Assembly (NCBI RefSeq): GCF_902362185.1
Contig: NC_044506.1
Span: 23,854,451 to 23,918,450 of the forward strand
Reading direction: 5' to 3'
Length of the DNA stretch: 64,000 nt
From: Chanos chanos
Lineage: Eukaryota > Chordata > Actinopteri > Gonorynchiformes > Chanidae
Made by a program: the position numbers and the translations under genes. This document shows, in pieces, positions 37,441 to 48,516 of this stretch. Under the pieces are notes generated by a model. That model was not told the DNA's origin, did no database searches, and worked only from the letters and a program-made list of their open reading frames with translations. How positions within the stretch are numbered: position 1 is the first letter of the stretch; each line of letters begins with the position of its first letter.

Positions 37441-39975
37441 AACTCAACCGCTACAAGCAAAGAAAAAAATGCCTATTTTATTTGAATGTTTTACTTGTGT
37501 GTATACGCGCACTGCATCCTCTACGCAAAAAATACACACAGCTGCCACAATTACGTTAAAGTATGTCTTGTCCAAGATGGTAGCCCAGAAGAACAGCTTT
37601 ACAGTGAATTGTAGGACAACTTTAGCACAACTTTACAAGGAACTGTGTTGGACAACCGAGTGCTGTCCTGTTCTTTGTTAAATCTAATGCAGATGTGCGT
37701 GAACATTGTAAGAGTGCTAAAATCAGTGTTGTGTGAAATATTTCTATCAGTTAACCTCAGTCTAGAAACTGTACAAAACGTTCCGTATTCTTATTAAATA
37801 AATTATTAGCGTGTACAGGTATGTAGGGTCTTAAAATGTCTGTATTACCACAGAGGCAAATATTTCACAGCGAATGAGCTATGCTTTGGCCTTCACCGAT
37901 TAGGGCGTCCATTACGGAGCCAGCTCCACGGGCAAGGCTTTCATTTTACTGCATCTGTGAACAAAATTTATGAGATTAATTTTTACTGAAACGATCAATA
38001 ATACCGAATTTATAGTGGCCTTAGCAGTCGTGGTAATCGTTCATTCGCTCTAAAGACTTGTTTTAGACACATTTGGTCAGTGCATGTAATCAGTCTTAAT
38101 GCTCCTTTTTTTCTCATTTCGAAAATGAATGATGTAGTTTAAAATCTAAATTGTGATTCTGAAAAGCGATCCGGACTTTCCGCGCGAGGTGTTCGCTTTC
38201 GGCGGAAAAGCCTGTCAGGAGAAAGAGGAGCCAGCGGAGTACTTTTTCTCTTTGCATGTATACTTTGTCTCTTGTGAAAAATAAATGCTTCCGTTGATCG
38301 TAATAAAATATCAGATTATTGTTTAGAATTTCCGTTTACAAGGAAACCGATATGGCTGTGGAGAAGCACGAGGCTCAAATTTTAAAGGCATCTTTTGCCG
38401 CTGGGCCAAGGGAAACGGGGGGAAAATAACTCAACAGCTGTTAAAAGCGTTTAACAGTCATTTTAAATAGCAGTATATCTTAATATTTGCTCTGTATCAG
38501 CTATTGGCCCAGTTTGCACACTCTGAAAAACTTAACTAAATTGTTAACTTGCTATTTGTTGTGACCGGTGATCTGGGCATACACCCCAGTGAGACGTGAA
38601 AAGCTGAGACGCACTGTATTTATTGCGGTTGTTTGTAGCAGCAAAAGTAAAAGTGTGTTTAATGTTGTACGACAGAAAGTGAGAATAAAAAAATCACACT
38701 TTCCGAATCTTTGGCATTTAACTTAACTCACAAGTGAGAAATGATAATTTAGCTATTAAAAGTATGAGCTGGTCTTTTATCGCCTCGAAGTTAACGCAGA
38801 AAGCAACTCATGCAGCCAGCCAAAATTGTGCGGACGGATCGACCAGTCCTCCAAAGCCTGCAGTGCCTGTCTGTTGACTGAATATCATCAGTAATAGCTA
38901 TCAGACTGACAATATTTTTAACTCACAAGGTCTGCCTTGGCTGTACGATCCGGGAGATATCTTAATGAAGCTAAATTTTGAGAGCTTCATAAGTCAGGCA
39001 TATTTGGCTGAAGGTTTTATTTATTTTCGCGTTTAATACAGTTGTGACAGCCACTTGTTTGAAAATTTCCCGTCGGTTCCACTGTCTGCTCAATTTTAAA
39101 TTAAATATGACTGATATATTGGCTGTAATTTGTTTTCGTAGTTGAAAGGCAGTATTTTTGGGTGAGTGAAATATTACTTGCAAGTCAATAAATGCGTCCT
39201 AATCTTGTATATAATTCGATTATTTTCAACATAAACACGGCTGTTTAAAATAAGCAGTGCCATATTTCGATCGCTGCGATATTTCCAAGTCGTCGATGAT
39301 ACGAAGAACTCAAGTTTTTAAATTTAAAGCTTAAGCATTCTTTTCACATTTTCCATTGAAGACAATAACAAAGAATCATATTTTGAAAAACTTTAAAAAC
39401 ATAGATTTAAAAAAAAAAAAATGAAATTATATATATATATATATAAATTATGCAATGGATGGTATATATATTTATAGTTATATATAATTTGATTCTACTG
39501 TCAGTTTGACAATCAGTTACATTCTAAATAAATTTATTCCCCCGCAATTCTTGATCACTGATATTGTAAAATTGTTTAGGGATTCACTAAGTTCATGTAT
39601 CTTGCACAGACATAGCTGTTTGCTTTGCTTGGAAATAACTGCAAATTTAGATGAATAGCTGAATAGCCGTGGGGCCTTTGTGTTTTGGGTACACGTGTCC
39701 AAACACTTGAACCACGAAAAGAAATTTGTTGCCAGTTATAGTCAAAGGCGTGTTAAAACATATTTTAGTGTGTTGCGAAGTAGTGAGAGGGAGAGATTAA
39801 TACATGCTAATGTGTTTTTTTTCCCCCTCAGCTGTAGATCAGATATGGCCGCCACCCTCTTAGAGAAGTAGCGTAGGTAGGGGCGTGGTCTCCTGTGTTG
39901 TGCGTTCCCACTTGCTAACCGCTGTGCGTAGAGTGGCTAGCCATTTTATCATATGCAGCATGTTAAGCTGTGAAA

Positions 39976-40819
39976 ATGACAACCAGAGAGAATTCCCCGG
40001 ATCCCGCGCCAAAATACACCGGGGTAACGGCGTGCTCCGAGAGCCTGACGGGGAACGCCTTCCTCGTCAATCCTCTGATGAGCGCACGGAATGAATCTGA
40101 CTGCAGCAACTCAGCCTACACAAGCGTCAGGACCGACCGTAGGCCACCGAACCCCGAGGTGAACTATTACAGACTGCAGAACTGTGGGCTCTATTCTGCC
40201 ATAAACAAACATCCAGAAGTCGATATCCAGAACATGGAGCCAGCGCATGGCACCTACATGACAAGCATGGAAATGTGGATGGACGGAAAGAGTTCGTGCT
40301 ACGTTGGTGACCCACCGGCTAACCAACAGCGAAACTGCTCATTCCTTTGCCTCTCCCCGAGGAACATTAAAGAGGAGAACGCGTGCTGTTTCTACGAGCC
40401 ACGGAAGTGTCAGAAAACAGGACCTCCTTATGTGGGGCACTCAGCCTTCTGGCGACTCACTCCTGGCTCGTGCGCAGGTTCTTTAGATGACACTAACGCA
40501 GTCCCAGTGCCTGGCTACCTCCGAACTTCTGAGACACACTCACTAATTAAAGATTATCATGTAGGGTCGTTGTCTCACTTGAGACCTCAAACTGCGGTCT
40601 CAGCAGGAACTGCAGTGACTGATCGCTTCGACGTCTTGCCCGCTACTGCAGTACAAGTGGAGGTTCGGGGGAAAAACAGCAACAAGGCAGATATTACCCA
40701 ACCCGCAGACGTGGCACGGGCACATCCCCGTGACAACGACAAGGAAGAAAAAGACACGTCCCCTGATGGAGCCTTGTCCTCCCCAGAGGCCCGGAAGAAC
40801 TCGGGAGTAAACAGTAAAG
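39976..40819 (+). CDS. hoxa10: hoxa10 exon 1
   Basis: This exon encodes residues 1-281 plus one base and ends AACAGTAAAG before the donor GTGAGA. It is less conserved than exon 2, but the CSES, NIKEE and PVPGY motifs identify it. Confidence 0.94.
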
Positions 40820-41428
40820 GTGAGACCAACAGATCTTGAACGTAGAGGAAACATGTTAACTACTCCCGATAAAAAAATGCTCTTTGGGATGGAATAATTA
40901 TTCGGACGGGCATAATTTAACCAATTAAACAACTACGGCGTTTAAGTAGAGGATCGCCAGGTTAATAAACCCAGTCACAATTTCTGAATCATAGACTCTG
41001 AATTATAAATCTAGAAGTACCAAAGGTCTTCGTGAGTCTCACCAGCATCGAATCGAAATATTGTTTTCTTTGAATTAATGTTTAATCAAACCATCTTCAT
41101 CTTATCGGCAACTGTGCACATTCACATGTTTCTAGAGTAAGTGTTCTGGGTACATCATTCATAGCCACCCACAGAAATAACACATTATTACCAATTAGTG
41201 TGTGTGGTCCTGAGAAAGAGACAACGGCGATACTATAAAAATAGTATTAAAGATATCAAAACAATACTATAGCCGAGTGCTTTCGTTTTGATTTGACATG
41301 ATGGCTTTCCTTTCACCCAGAACAGAAAACTTTTTTTCAATCGCTTTGAACGAGTCCACTCAGGACATTTGGGCCATGACAAATTATTATGTTTGCTATT
41401 ATTAAACAGATGACCCCCCCCCCCCCCA

Positions 41429-41460
<32 letters not shown>

Positions 41461-41824
41461 CTAAATATAGGTCAGATATTTTGCTCAAACACTAGTTCCG
41501 CTGCACTGCATTGTTTTAGGTGCAATATGAGTCGTTTTCTTTATAGGAGACTCTAAAGCAGAGATCACAGCTAGTTGGCTAACGGCAAAGAGTGGCCGGA
41601 GGAAGCGCTGCCCCTACACCAAGCACCAGACCCTCGAGCTCGAGAAAGAGTTCCTCTTCAACATGTACCTGTCTCGAGAGCGTCGCCTAGAGATCAGCCG
41701 AAATGTGCACCTGACGGACAGGCAAGTGAAAATTTGGTTCCAGAACCGCCGTATGAAACTGAAGAAAATGAATCGCGAGAGCCGAATTCGAGAGCTCACA
41801 GCCGGCATTTGTTTTTCTTCGTGA
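39976..41824 (+). CDS. hoxa10: Hoxa10 homeobox protein (whole gene, two exons)
   Basis: The gene encodes a posterior HoxA homeodomain factor. The coding join is 39976-40819 and 41547-41824, giving 373 codons plus stop (410 in human). The start is the ATG of [10 protein letters not shown]; a GTG two codons upstream is not a eukaryotic start. HoxA10 hallmarks are [46 protein letters not shown], a serine- and acid-rich stretch near the exon end, [26 protein letters not shown] and [12 protein letters not shown]. The homeodomain is at 298-357. The tail is AGICFSS instead of the ANFNFS of human. The intron is 727 bases. Zebrafish lacks the hoxaa copy of this gene, so its presence here is informative. 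Confidence 0.96.
41414..41457. repeat. C14 run joined to (AC)n in the hoxa10 intron
   Basis: Fourteen C (41414-41427) are followed by AAC and an AC run to 41457. The complementary strand carries G14. Confidence 0.95.
41547..41824 (+). CDS. hoxa10: hoxa10 exon 2 (homeobox)
   Basis: The acceptor TTTATAG precedes GAGACTC. It encodes [17 protein letters not shown], the homeodomain and the short tail, ending TGA. Confidence 0.97.
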
Positions 41825-42450
41825 CGTTTTTTTTTTTTTAGTACACAATACTTCACTGCTTTACTTGTCCGGTAGGACATGCCCAGTTTTTGTGAAGTGC
41901 ACTGTGTTTGCATCTTGCATCTAAGCTACTGACCTGACCTTCATGTTTACATTTAAGCCACTTCAAAGCCACCGTGACTCCTGTTTGTTTCTGCTTTGAA
42001 GTTAATTGGAGTATTTATCATGTAGTGTATTCACTTCGTTATTTCAATATAGAGAGTCCTGCATATGCCTACAAACTTACGTAAAGTCAAACACATGCAG
42101 GTAGGCCTATTTGGTATTTAACTGAACTACTTTAATTACTGCAATGTACATATTTTTGCTGATTTTCTGTGACATGCTAAGACATCTCTCTTTTCTCTCT
42201 TTCTTGCTCGGTGTCTGAGTAATACGTTCTGGGTGCCTTTTGAGGAAGTTGGCGTGTTCAGACAGATTTCAGATGGCATTATGAATGTGCAAAATGTAGT
42301 TATGCTGTTTGAAAAGAATTAAATTAAATATTTACGGACATCATTTACCAGAGGGATTAATTTCAATGTAATCCCTGATGTCACTCTTACCTTATAGTGT
42401 TTGTGTATTACGTATTTGCTAATGAATAAATGATTAGTTCCAATTTTGTT

Positions 42451-42451
42451 G

Positions 42452-42530
<79 letters not shown>
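42451..42530. repeat. (CTAT)n microsatellite
   Basis: About 20 uninterrupted tetranucleotide units just past the probable hoxa10 poly(A) signal. Confidence 0.96.
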
Positions 42531-42618
42531 GCCTGTCTTGCCGTCTGAGTTTGTCAACAGGTCTACCCTGTCGCTGTTGTCTTGTATTGGGTTTGACAGC
42601 CCACTTCCTCAAAGTTTA

Positions 42619-42691
42619 TATTAGAGTTTGATTTTATTTTTCCGTATTAGAGTTTGATTTTATTTTTCCATAGAGTGATTTTATTTTTCCA
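42619..42691. repeat. Triplicated 26-base unit carrying TTTTAT
   Basis: Copies at 42619-42644 and 42645-42670 are 26 bases each and differ at one base. A shortened third copy is at 42671-42691. Each contains GATTTTATTTTTCC. Confidence 0.9.
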
Positions 42692-42779
42692 TAGTGCCGT
42701 AAACGCTTTCAGTGTGCAGTTTGTAGAACGCGGAACCATGTTGAATATTGCCCAATAAGAAGGCTACAGGCGGTTTGGG

Positions 42780-42855
42780 CCTTTTTTTATAGAGTTATAG
42801 AACGGAGAGTTTATAGCGAGTTGAGCCGGCTTTGTGGCATTTTATGACAGGCTGC
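42780..42855 (+). promoter_or_regulatory. Cluster of TTTAT-type sites upstream of mir-196
   Basis: TTTATAG at 42786-42792 and 42810-42816 and TTTATGA at 42841-42847 match Cdx/AbdB-class binding words. The cluster is 350-430 bases upstream of the miRNA hairpin. Confidence 0.4.
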
Positions 42856-43187
42856 TAGATGGTGTTCGTCAGTCTGTTGAGAGACGCGCCTCAGTTGTGC
42901 AGTCTTGAATGAGAGTAGGAGAAACAGCAAAAACAAAACATTCAGTCAAGTCAAACAGTTGTTCTTCTCCTGTGGTACTCTACCGTTACATAAAGGCAGG
43001 TGAGTGCGTATTTGGGTGTCTTTTGTGCATTTTCCCTTTAACTTTTTCTATACTTATGTTTACGTTCTGATTTCAAATAGTAATGCTTAATTGCTGTATA
43101 TAAAAACAACTACAATGATCAGTCATATGCTGGTTAGTCAAAGGGAGTGACATTGCGGCTGGATATTATTTTGGTTCAAGGTTTGGA

Positions 43188-43287
43188 CTAGACTGTCGAG
43201 TGGTTTAGGTAGTTTCATGTTGTTGGGATCCATATTCTACCTCTGCAACATGAAACTGTCTTAATTGCCCCAGTTAAGTTCGTCTAG
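43188..43287 (+). ncRNA. mir196: mir-196 microRNA precursor
   Basis: The 22 bases at 43206-43227, starting TAGGTAGTTTCATGTTG, are identical to mature miR-196a as I recall it. The 3' arm at about 43246-43264 (GCAACATGAAACTGTCTTA) pairs with it across a loop of about 18 bases, and the stem base CTAGAC/GTCTAG (43188-43193 with 43282-43287) closes the hairpin. The position between hox10 and hox9 on the Hox coding strand is the standard mir-196 locus. miR-196 represses Hox mRNAs, classically of groups 7-9. Confidence 0.95.
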
Positions 43288-45854
43288 ACAATATTGGTTT
43301 TTTTTCTCCTCACTATTAAATACGCATATGATGAAAGCATAGTCCATTGGAGAAAAACAAGGAAATGTAATTATTTTGATGGGCATTATGAAGCATGTTC
43401 AGTTCTTTCAGATCACTACCTCACTCTTTTGACAACGATTTTGACTGGGGAGAGTTTCATTCACCGTGACATTAGGTCTCTTTTTTGAAAAATACATACG
43501 CCAATTGTTGCTCTTTAGAGTAGATTGCTACTGGTGAGTGTTGCGGGGCTACGTTTAGTTAACTCGTGATGCAGTTTGAGCACATAGACAAGGCCTCGGT
43601 TATGTCCATCGTGTAAAACAGGGAGGAGCTGACGAGAGAAAGATAGTACGTCTCTTGGGCAACAGCGACCTCAATGCCGGTCAGAAGAAGAGCTTGATAT
43701 GCTTCCGCTCTAAGAGGCCATAAGAGGCCTCCCGTACACAAAAGGAAAGACAGGCTTTATGGCCGCATTCAGGCCTGGTCGACGGGATCTTCTCTGCAGT
43801 CTAAAGGTTATGAATAGCGCCTGCGGGAAATCTGGGCCGTGCTTGCAAACATCCAAGGCCGTTTACTGCCCGAGAGTGCTTTTGTCTCTCCGTAACTTTT
43901 TTCTTTCCTTTTTTGAGAGGTGGCTGCGTTTCCTGCTGTAAAAGCATAGGGCAGTAAACATCGTCATGCGTGCCAGTGACCGTCCTGTTTTTCGGATCAC
44001 GCAATAAGATGTTTTTTTTTTTTTGTTTTGTTTTTTTAATTATGAACATGCGCTATTTGCATCGTTATATTAGTATGTTGTCTGTAGTACGTCATCACAA
44101 TTTTAAAAGGTTTTGCCAATAAAAAGTTTCACAGTTAGAATATAGGCATACATTTCAAGCTATTACTGTATTTTCAGATTTTCGAATTAATCTTGCTGTT
44201 TAACACGTCAGAAGTTTGGAAAAATGTCTTGCAGCATTATATCGTTATACAGTCACACAGCATACGCTGTAACAGTGTCTTCTATTGATTTGATTTGATT
44301 TTCTGTGCATGAAAATAAGAAATACCACATGAAAATTTCACTGTGAAGACTAAAATGGCTTGCAAAAGGCAACGCGTATTTCTTTTAAACTAAATGACGC
44401 GTTGTATGAATTTAAAGTACTCTCACTTATGAAATTATATGTTTTATTTTATCTGAAAAGCTTCACGCAAGAGGGCAAAATTCCAGTCCGCATAACTCTA
44501 ATTGTTTCTTTTAATATAAATAGATAATTAGACAGGACAAGATAAATAAAACTTTTGCTTGTGTGGTTTTCATGTGCAAGAACTGTATTAGCTTTGGTGC
44601 CAGCAATCGCAGTAGCACAGCATTAATAGCACCATAACATTGCTAATATTAGTGATAGATTTAATTGCTTAAAATGTGCGCGTTTTACAGATACTAATCA
44701 TCACTGCAGGGCCTGGACAAAAGCAGCATTATCACCTTTATCAACAATGCATTTGAAAACGCTTAAATGTTGTAATTTAGTTATTTTTCGTTAAACGCAG
44801 TATCCACAACTCCTCAGCAAAACGTCTGTGCATGCCTATGTAAAATTGCATCGCTTTACAAATAATACAATAATACAAATAATATGTGTGTGAGTGCGCG
44901 CGCGCGTGGGGGCGTGAAACTTTGACTGCTGTAGAACCGCTATGGCACAAAAGCTAATACTATCAAGAATTGAAAACTTGAAGACTACGACAATAAACAT
45001 TATCCAGAATATGTTACTGTAAATCAGTGTATTACTGTGTCGACGGGCCCTTATTTGGGAGAAAGTCGGATGCGTTGGAGTAATTATCTATTACGTTATA
45101 ATTTCACATTTTCTTACTTATCCCAGTCAGACTCGGTGAATTCAAACAATTGCCTGCATTTAATTAAATTTAAAAAATGTAAACAGAGATAGACCCAAAG
45201 AACGAGAAAAACGCCCGTGCTTTTGAACCCTCTAAACTCGGATTAAATGAATAGTTTCGCGCTATTATAGCTACCGTAAATTTATTATAATATTTTCAGT
45301 TATGAAATGATTATTGTAAATGTTGCAATGCGAAATACAACAGTTCATGGTAATATAGGAGATACCACGCTTTATTACCCAGCTGCAGTTGGGTTACCCA
45401 CGTAATTATCAACTTGTAATATAACCTTATGTGATCCTCTTACGTTTTCTAAATGAAAATGTATATTTCTAATAGCCTTTATGAATATCAGGAAAACGGC
45501 GAAATTAATCGTGGCTGTTGGAGAGATTAATTAGCCTATTTTGTACGGCAAGGTGTAAATTTAGTCGATTCCGTTTTATTTTGAATGGTAACTCTCCGTT
45601 TTATTTTGAATGCTAACGATAACTTTAAGCACACATGTCGCTGCATTTATTTAGGGTCTAAAAATCTGGTCTCCAGCCCAGCAATAAAATAATACGTGTC
45701 TCTATCACTGGATTACATCTGAAAAAAAATCTGTTGCGTCCTTTTAAGTCTGTTTCACCACGCGCAGACTGTAGGGCACGATCGCATTTTTATTTTATTT
45801 TATATTTTTGATTAAAACGGGAGCAAATTTGACTGTAGGTAGCTACAGCGTACT

Positions 45855-45910
45855 GCTCTTTTTATAGCAAGCTCCATTGATTCATTCTTTATTGTTCTGG
45901 CTCTATGATC
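45855..45910 (+). promoter_or_regulatory. hoxa9: Putative hoxa9 core promoter
   Basis: A TATA-like TTTTTATAGCAAG at 45859-45871 is followed by CTCCATTGATTCATTC and then a TGATCACGTG-like E-box just right of the block. If used, transcription would start near 45890-45900, about 250 bases before the start codon, placing the TG/TA microsatellite inside the leader. Confidence 0.4.
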
Positions 45911-46040
45911 ACGTGCGCAGGGTACCCAATCGAGTTGCAGCCAGCTTCCAACTTATTATCCGACCAGAACGCTTTCTGGGGGGAAGTTGCTGCTTGATTT
46001 TCACTGCTTGTTATTTTGTGTGGGTGTTAGTGTGGGTGTG

Positions 46041-46122
46041 TACCTGTTTTTGTGTATGTGTATGTATGTATGTGTGTGTTTGTGTATATGTATATATACA
46101 TACATATATATATATATATATG
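46041..46122. repeat. hoxa9: TG/TA microsatellite at the hoxa9 start
   Basis: TGTA, TGTG and TATA units run to within 18 bases of the hoxa9 ATG. They contain several ATGs, including in-frame ones at 46066 and 46120. Confidence 0.9.
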
Positions 46123-46140
46123 CGCGAGCGTGTCCCTGCC

Positions 46141-46678
46141 ATGTCGACATCCGGAGCCCTGACAGGATACTACGTGGATTCTCTAATTCTCCCCGAAAGC
46201 AATGAGCTGGCTGGGGCCCACTTTTCCCCTGGCACGGGGCTTTCTCAACACATAAGGCAACCATCTCTCACCACCGAGCACACGGAGCTCGGGCCCTGCA
46301 CGTTCCCGAACAAACCCTCCGTGTTCGCCAGTTCGAACTGGAGCCATGCAACGGCGGCATTTCCGAGCGGCGCACCTTCAATGTACCATCCTCATCCCCA
46401 GCCACAGTCTTCAGTGGGAGGAGATTACATACAGTCCTGGCTGCTGGACCCTGCATCTGGATCTCTGCCGGTCACTGGACTACCGACGGGCCGTAACCAC
46501 TTCCCTGTGAAAACGGACGTACTAAACAACCGAGGGCCTGATGCATCTACGGGGTCTCATGCCCCATTCCTTTCAGGGGACTTCACCAACGGGGGATATT
46601 ACACGGACACCAAGACCCTCTCCACTCAGCCCACAGAAACAGGCGGTGAGAACGAGGAGAAACCGATCATCGATCCAG
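46141..46678 (+). CDS. hoxa9: hoxa9 exon 1
   Basis: This exon encodes residues 1-179 plus one base and ends CGATCCAG before the donor GTAGGA. Confidence 0.95.
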
Positions 46679-47102
46679 GTAGGACCAAATTCTCTTTTTT
46701 CTTACCTTAGAGACTCCAGTAGGCAGCTGGTGATATGACAGAGTTTGAGAATGAATATTTATTGTTGATACCATGGTCTGTGAGAATCTCCTGTGTTGGA
46801 TCTTGGACTGGTATTTAATATTCGAGTTAGCGATGAAGTCTTTCTTCCTTTACTTTTCCCCAGACAACCCCGTGTCCAACTGGCTTCACGCGAGCTCCAC
46901 GCGAAAAAAGCGCTGCCCCTACACAAAGCACCAGATCCTTGAGCTGGAGAAAGAGTTTCTTTTTAATACTTACCTCACACGCGACCGTAGGTACGAGGTC
47001 GCCCGACTCTTAAATCTCACAGAAAGGCAGGTAAAAATCTGGTTCCAAAATCGACGGATGAAGATGAAAAAGTTCAACAAGGATGTCGCTAAAGACGAAT
47101 GA
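46141..47102 (+). CDS. hoxa9: Hoxa9 homeobox protein (whole gene, two exons)
   Basis: The gene encodes an AbdB-class homeodomain factor of trunk axis and blood development. The coding join is 46141-46678 and 46864-47102, giving 258 codons plus stop (272 in human). The start [17 protein letters not shown] matches the family start; in-frame upstream ATGs lie in a microsatellite. Motifs are [36 protein letters not shown] and [22 protein letters not shown], with the W of the PBX-binding motif. The homeodomain is at 192-251 and ends [11 protein letters not shown]. Homeodomain residues I13, T24 and F59 differ from the T, M and I/M I recall in most HoxA9 proteins. The intron is only 185 bases. Three miR-196 seed matches lie in its 3' flank. 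Confidence 0.97.
46864..47102 (+). CDS. hoxa9: hoxa9 exon 2 (homeobox)
   Basis: The acceptor TTTTCCCCAG precedes ACAACCCC. It encodes the NWLHA motif, the homeodomain and a short acidic tail. Confidence 0.97.
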
Positions 47103-47267
47103 AAGGAAACGGGCTTTTTTTTTCGGTGATGATGGCAAACAGTCCTCTTCGTACTGAGCTGCATCTAAAAATTAACAGCTGGTGTTTTCGATTCGTTTTT
47201 CTGACAATGGAAATTGTTTCCATGAAAGCATGCACAAGTAACCCAGTCATATGGGTCTATAGATTGG

Positions 47268-47274
47268 ACTACCT
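47268..47274 (+). promoter_or_regulatory. miR-196 seed match in hoxa9 3' UTR
   Basis: ACTACCT is complementary to miR-196 bases 2-8 (7mer-m8). Confidence 0.5.
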
Positions 47275-47698
47275 GTGTGACTTGTACATTGATTAACCCA
47301 TTGAATGTTGCACAAATCCAATTTCTTTGTTTGGATGTGGATATTTTTCCTGACGCGGCCTTCCTTGCTGCTATGGACTGGTAGGCCCCTTTTCCTTGAA
47401 AGTAAACGAACCTTTATTAGTTGTATTTGTGTTTTTAGACCTTGTTTGTGTCATTGAAAATCTTTGTGTGTGTTTCAGAATATAGTGCGTTTTTGATGTA
47501 ATTTTAATGGCTAGTTTTAGCGGTTGGCGATTTATGTCACTAACTTAGCAGAAAACAATTTGGTCGAAAATTGCAGGCGCTGGTTGGACTAATGCTGTGT
47601 CTTCACATACAATGGCATGCATTTAGGCTTCTTGGTCTTTTGAAACTCAGTTTTACGGACAACCAGTGTAGGATAAAAATGTTAGTCTTTTTTTCTTA

Positions 47699-47706
47699 AC
47701 TACCTA
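47699..47706 (+). promoter_or_regulatory. miR-196 8mer seed match in hoxa9 3' UTR
   Basis: ACTACCTA is a full 8mer site for miR-196. Confidence 0.6.
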
Positions 47707-47717
47707 GATGCCTGTCC

Positions 47718-47724
47718 ACTACCT
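47718..47724 (+). promoter_or_regulatory. miR-196 seed match in hoxa9 3' UTR
   Basis: ACTACCT, a 7mer-m8 site 19 bases after the 8mer, within the spacing where paired sites can act together. Confidence 0.55.
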
Positions 47725-47933
47725 GCGTCAAATTCACGTCCTTAAATTGAAATCTTTTAAAATGTTTGTACCGGAGGTACATAAGAACTTCAGGGACAGA
47801 AAGAGGCAGATTTTTAATCAGCGATAAAGACACAAGAGTACTTGATAAAATATACCTCACGGTCGAAAGACCATCCCAGATTCTGTGATGTTTATTTTTA
47901 TTTTCTCGAATGTAATTTGTATTTTATTTATTG

Positions 47934-47939
47934 AATAAA
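47934..47939 (+). terminator. hoxa9: Poly(A) signal for hoxa9
   Basis: AATAAA, 832 bases past the hoxa9 stop. It would place all three miR-196 sites inside the mRNA. Confidence 0.6.
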
Positions 47940-48396
47940 AACAAATAATGTCTGAAAACGTATATCTTTAGGCATCTTTTATCTGGTGATTTTCATGCTT
48001 TTCACCCCGTACTGAATTGAAAACTAATTTATTTTTTTCAGTCGACTTCTCTTTTGCATTCGAATAGGTTCCATAAAATCTTAAAACAGGTTAATTAATT
48101 TCCTGGACCTGCAGGTCTCATCCTTATATTTTTCTGTTGATAAACTTTGGCACATCGTCCAGATGCAATGGAAATACAGTAGACTACACCATGTCCATTA
48201 TTTTTTCTGACTAAAATAGGTAAAGCGTTGTACTGCTGGATGTGGTCTCTCGGATGATGATCTGAAATAATTAAAGAATTAAAATATTAGGCTACTGTTG
48301 TAGAAGAGCACTCACAATTAAAGCACTCGCAAGTAGTAAATTAAGCACTCACAAGTAAAAACTGAGAAATCCACCTACCCCCCACCCACCCCACAT

Positions 48397-48516
<120 letters not shown>

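Larger units (their letters stand above)
34825..39975. other. Spacer between hoxa11 and hoxa10
   Basis: No coding exon is recognised in 5.1 kb. A short GGTTTTAGT hexamer-like run lies at about 35517-35548. Dense CA/TA/GT microsatellites lie at 35736-35835 and 36392-36610. An enhancer-like block lies at 36920-37440. The rest, 37450-39790, is AT-rich and without recognised features apart from TA runs at about 39422-39480. Confidence 0.7.
41825..46140. other. Spacer between hoxa10 and hoxa9
   Basis: It holds the hoxa10 3' UTR (an AATAAA lies at 42425-42430), a CTAT microsatellite, a triplicated TTTTAT motif, the mir-196 hairpin and the hoxa9 promoter. The stretch 43300-45800 is AT-rich with no recognised gene. 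A 23-base duplication (TCCGTTTTATTTTGAATG) lies at 45570-45617. Confidence 0.75.

Noticed and set aside
45836-45842. TAGGTAG near the hoxa9 promoter, resembling the miR-196 5' end
   Set aside because: Only seven bases match and no hairpin forms; the real mir-196 is at 43206.
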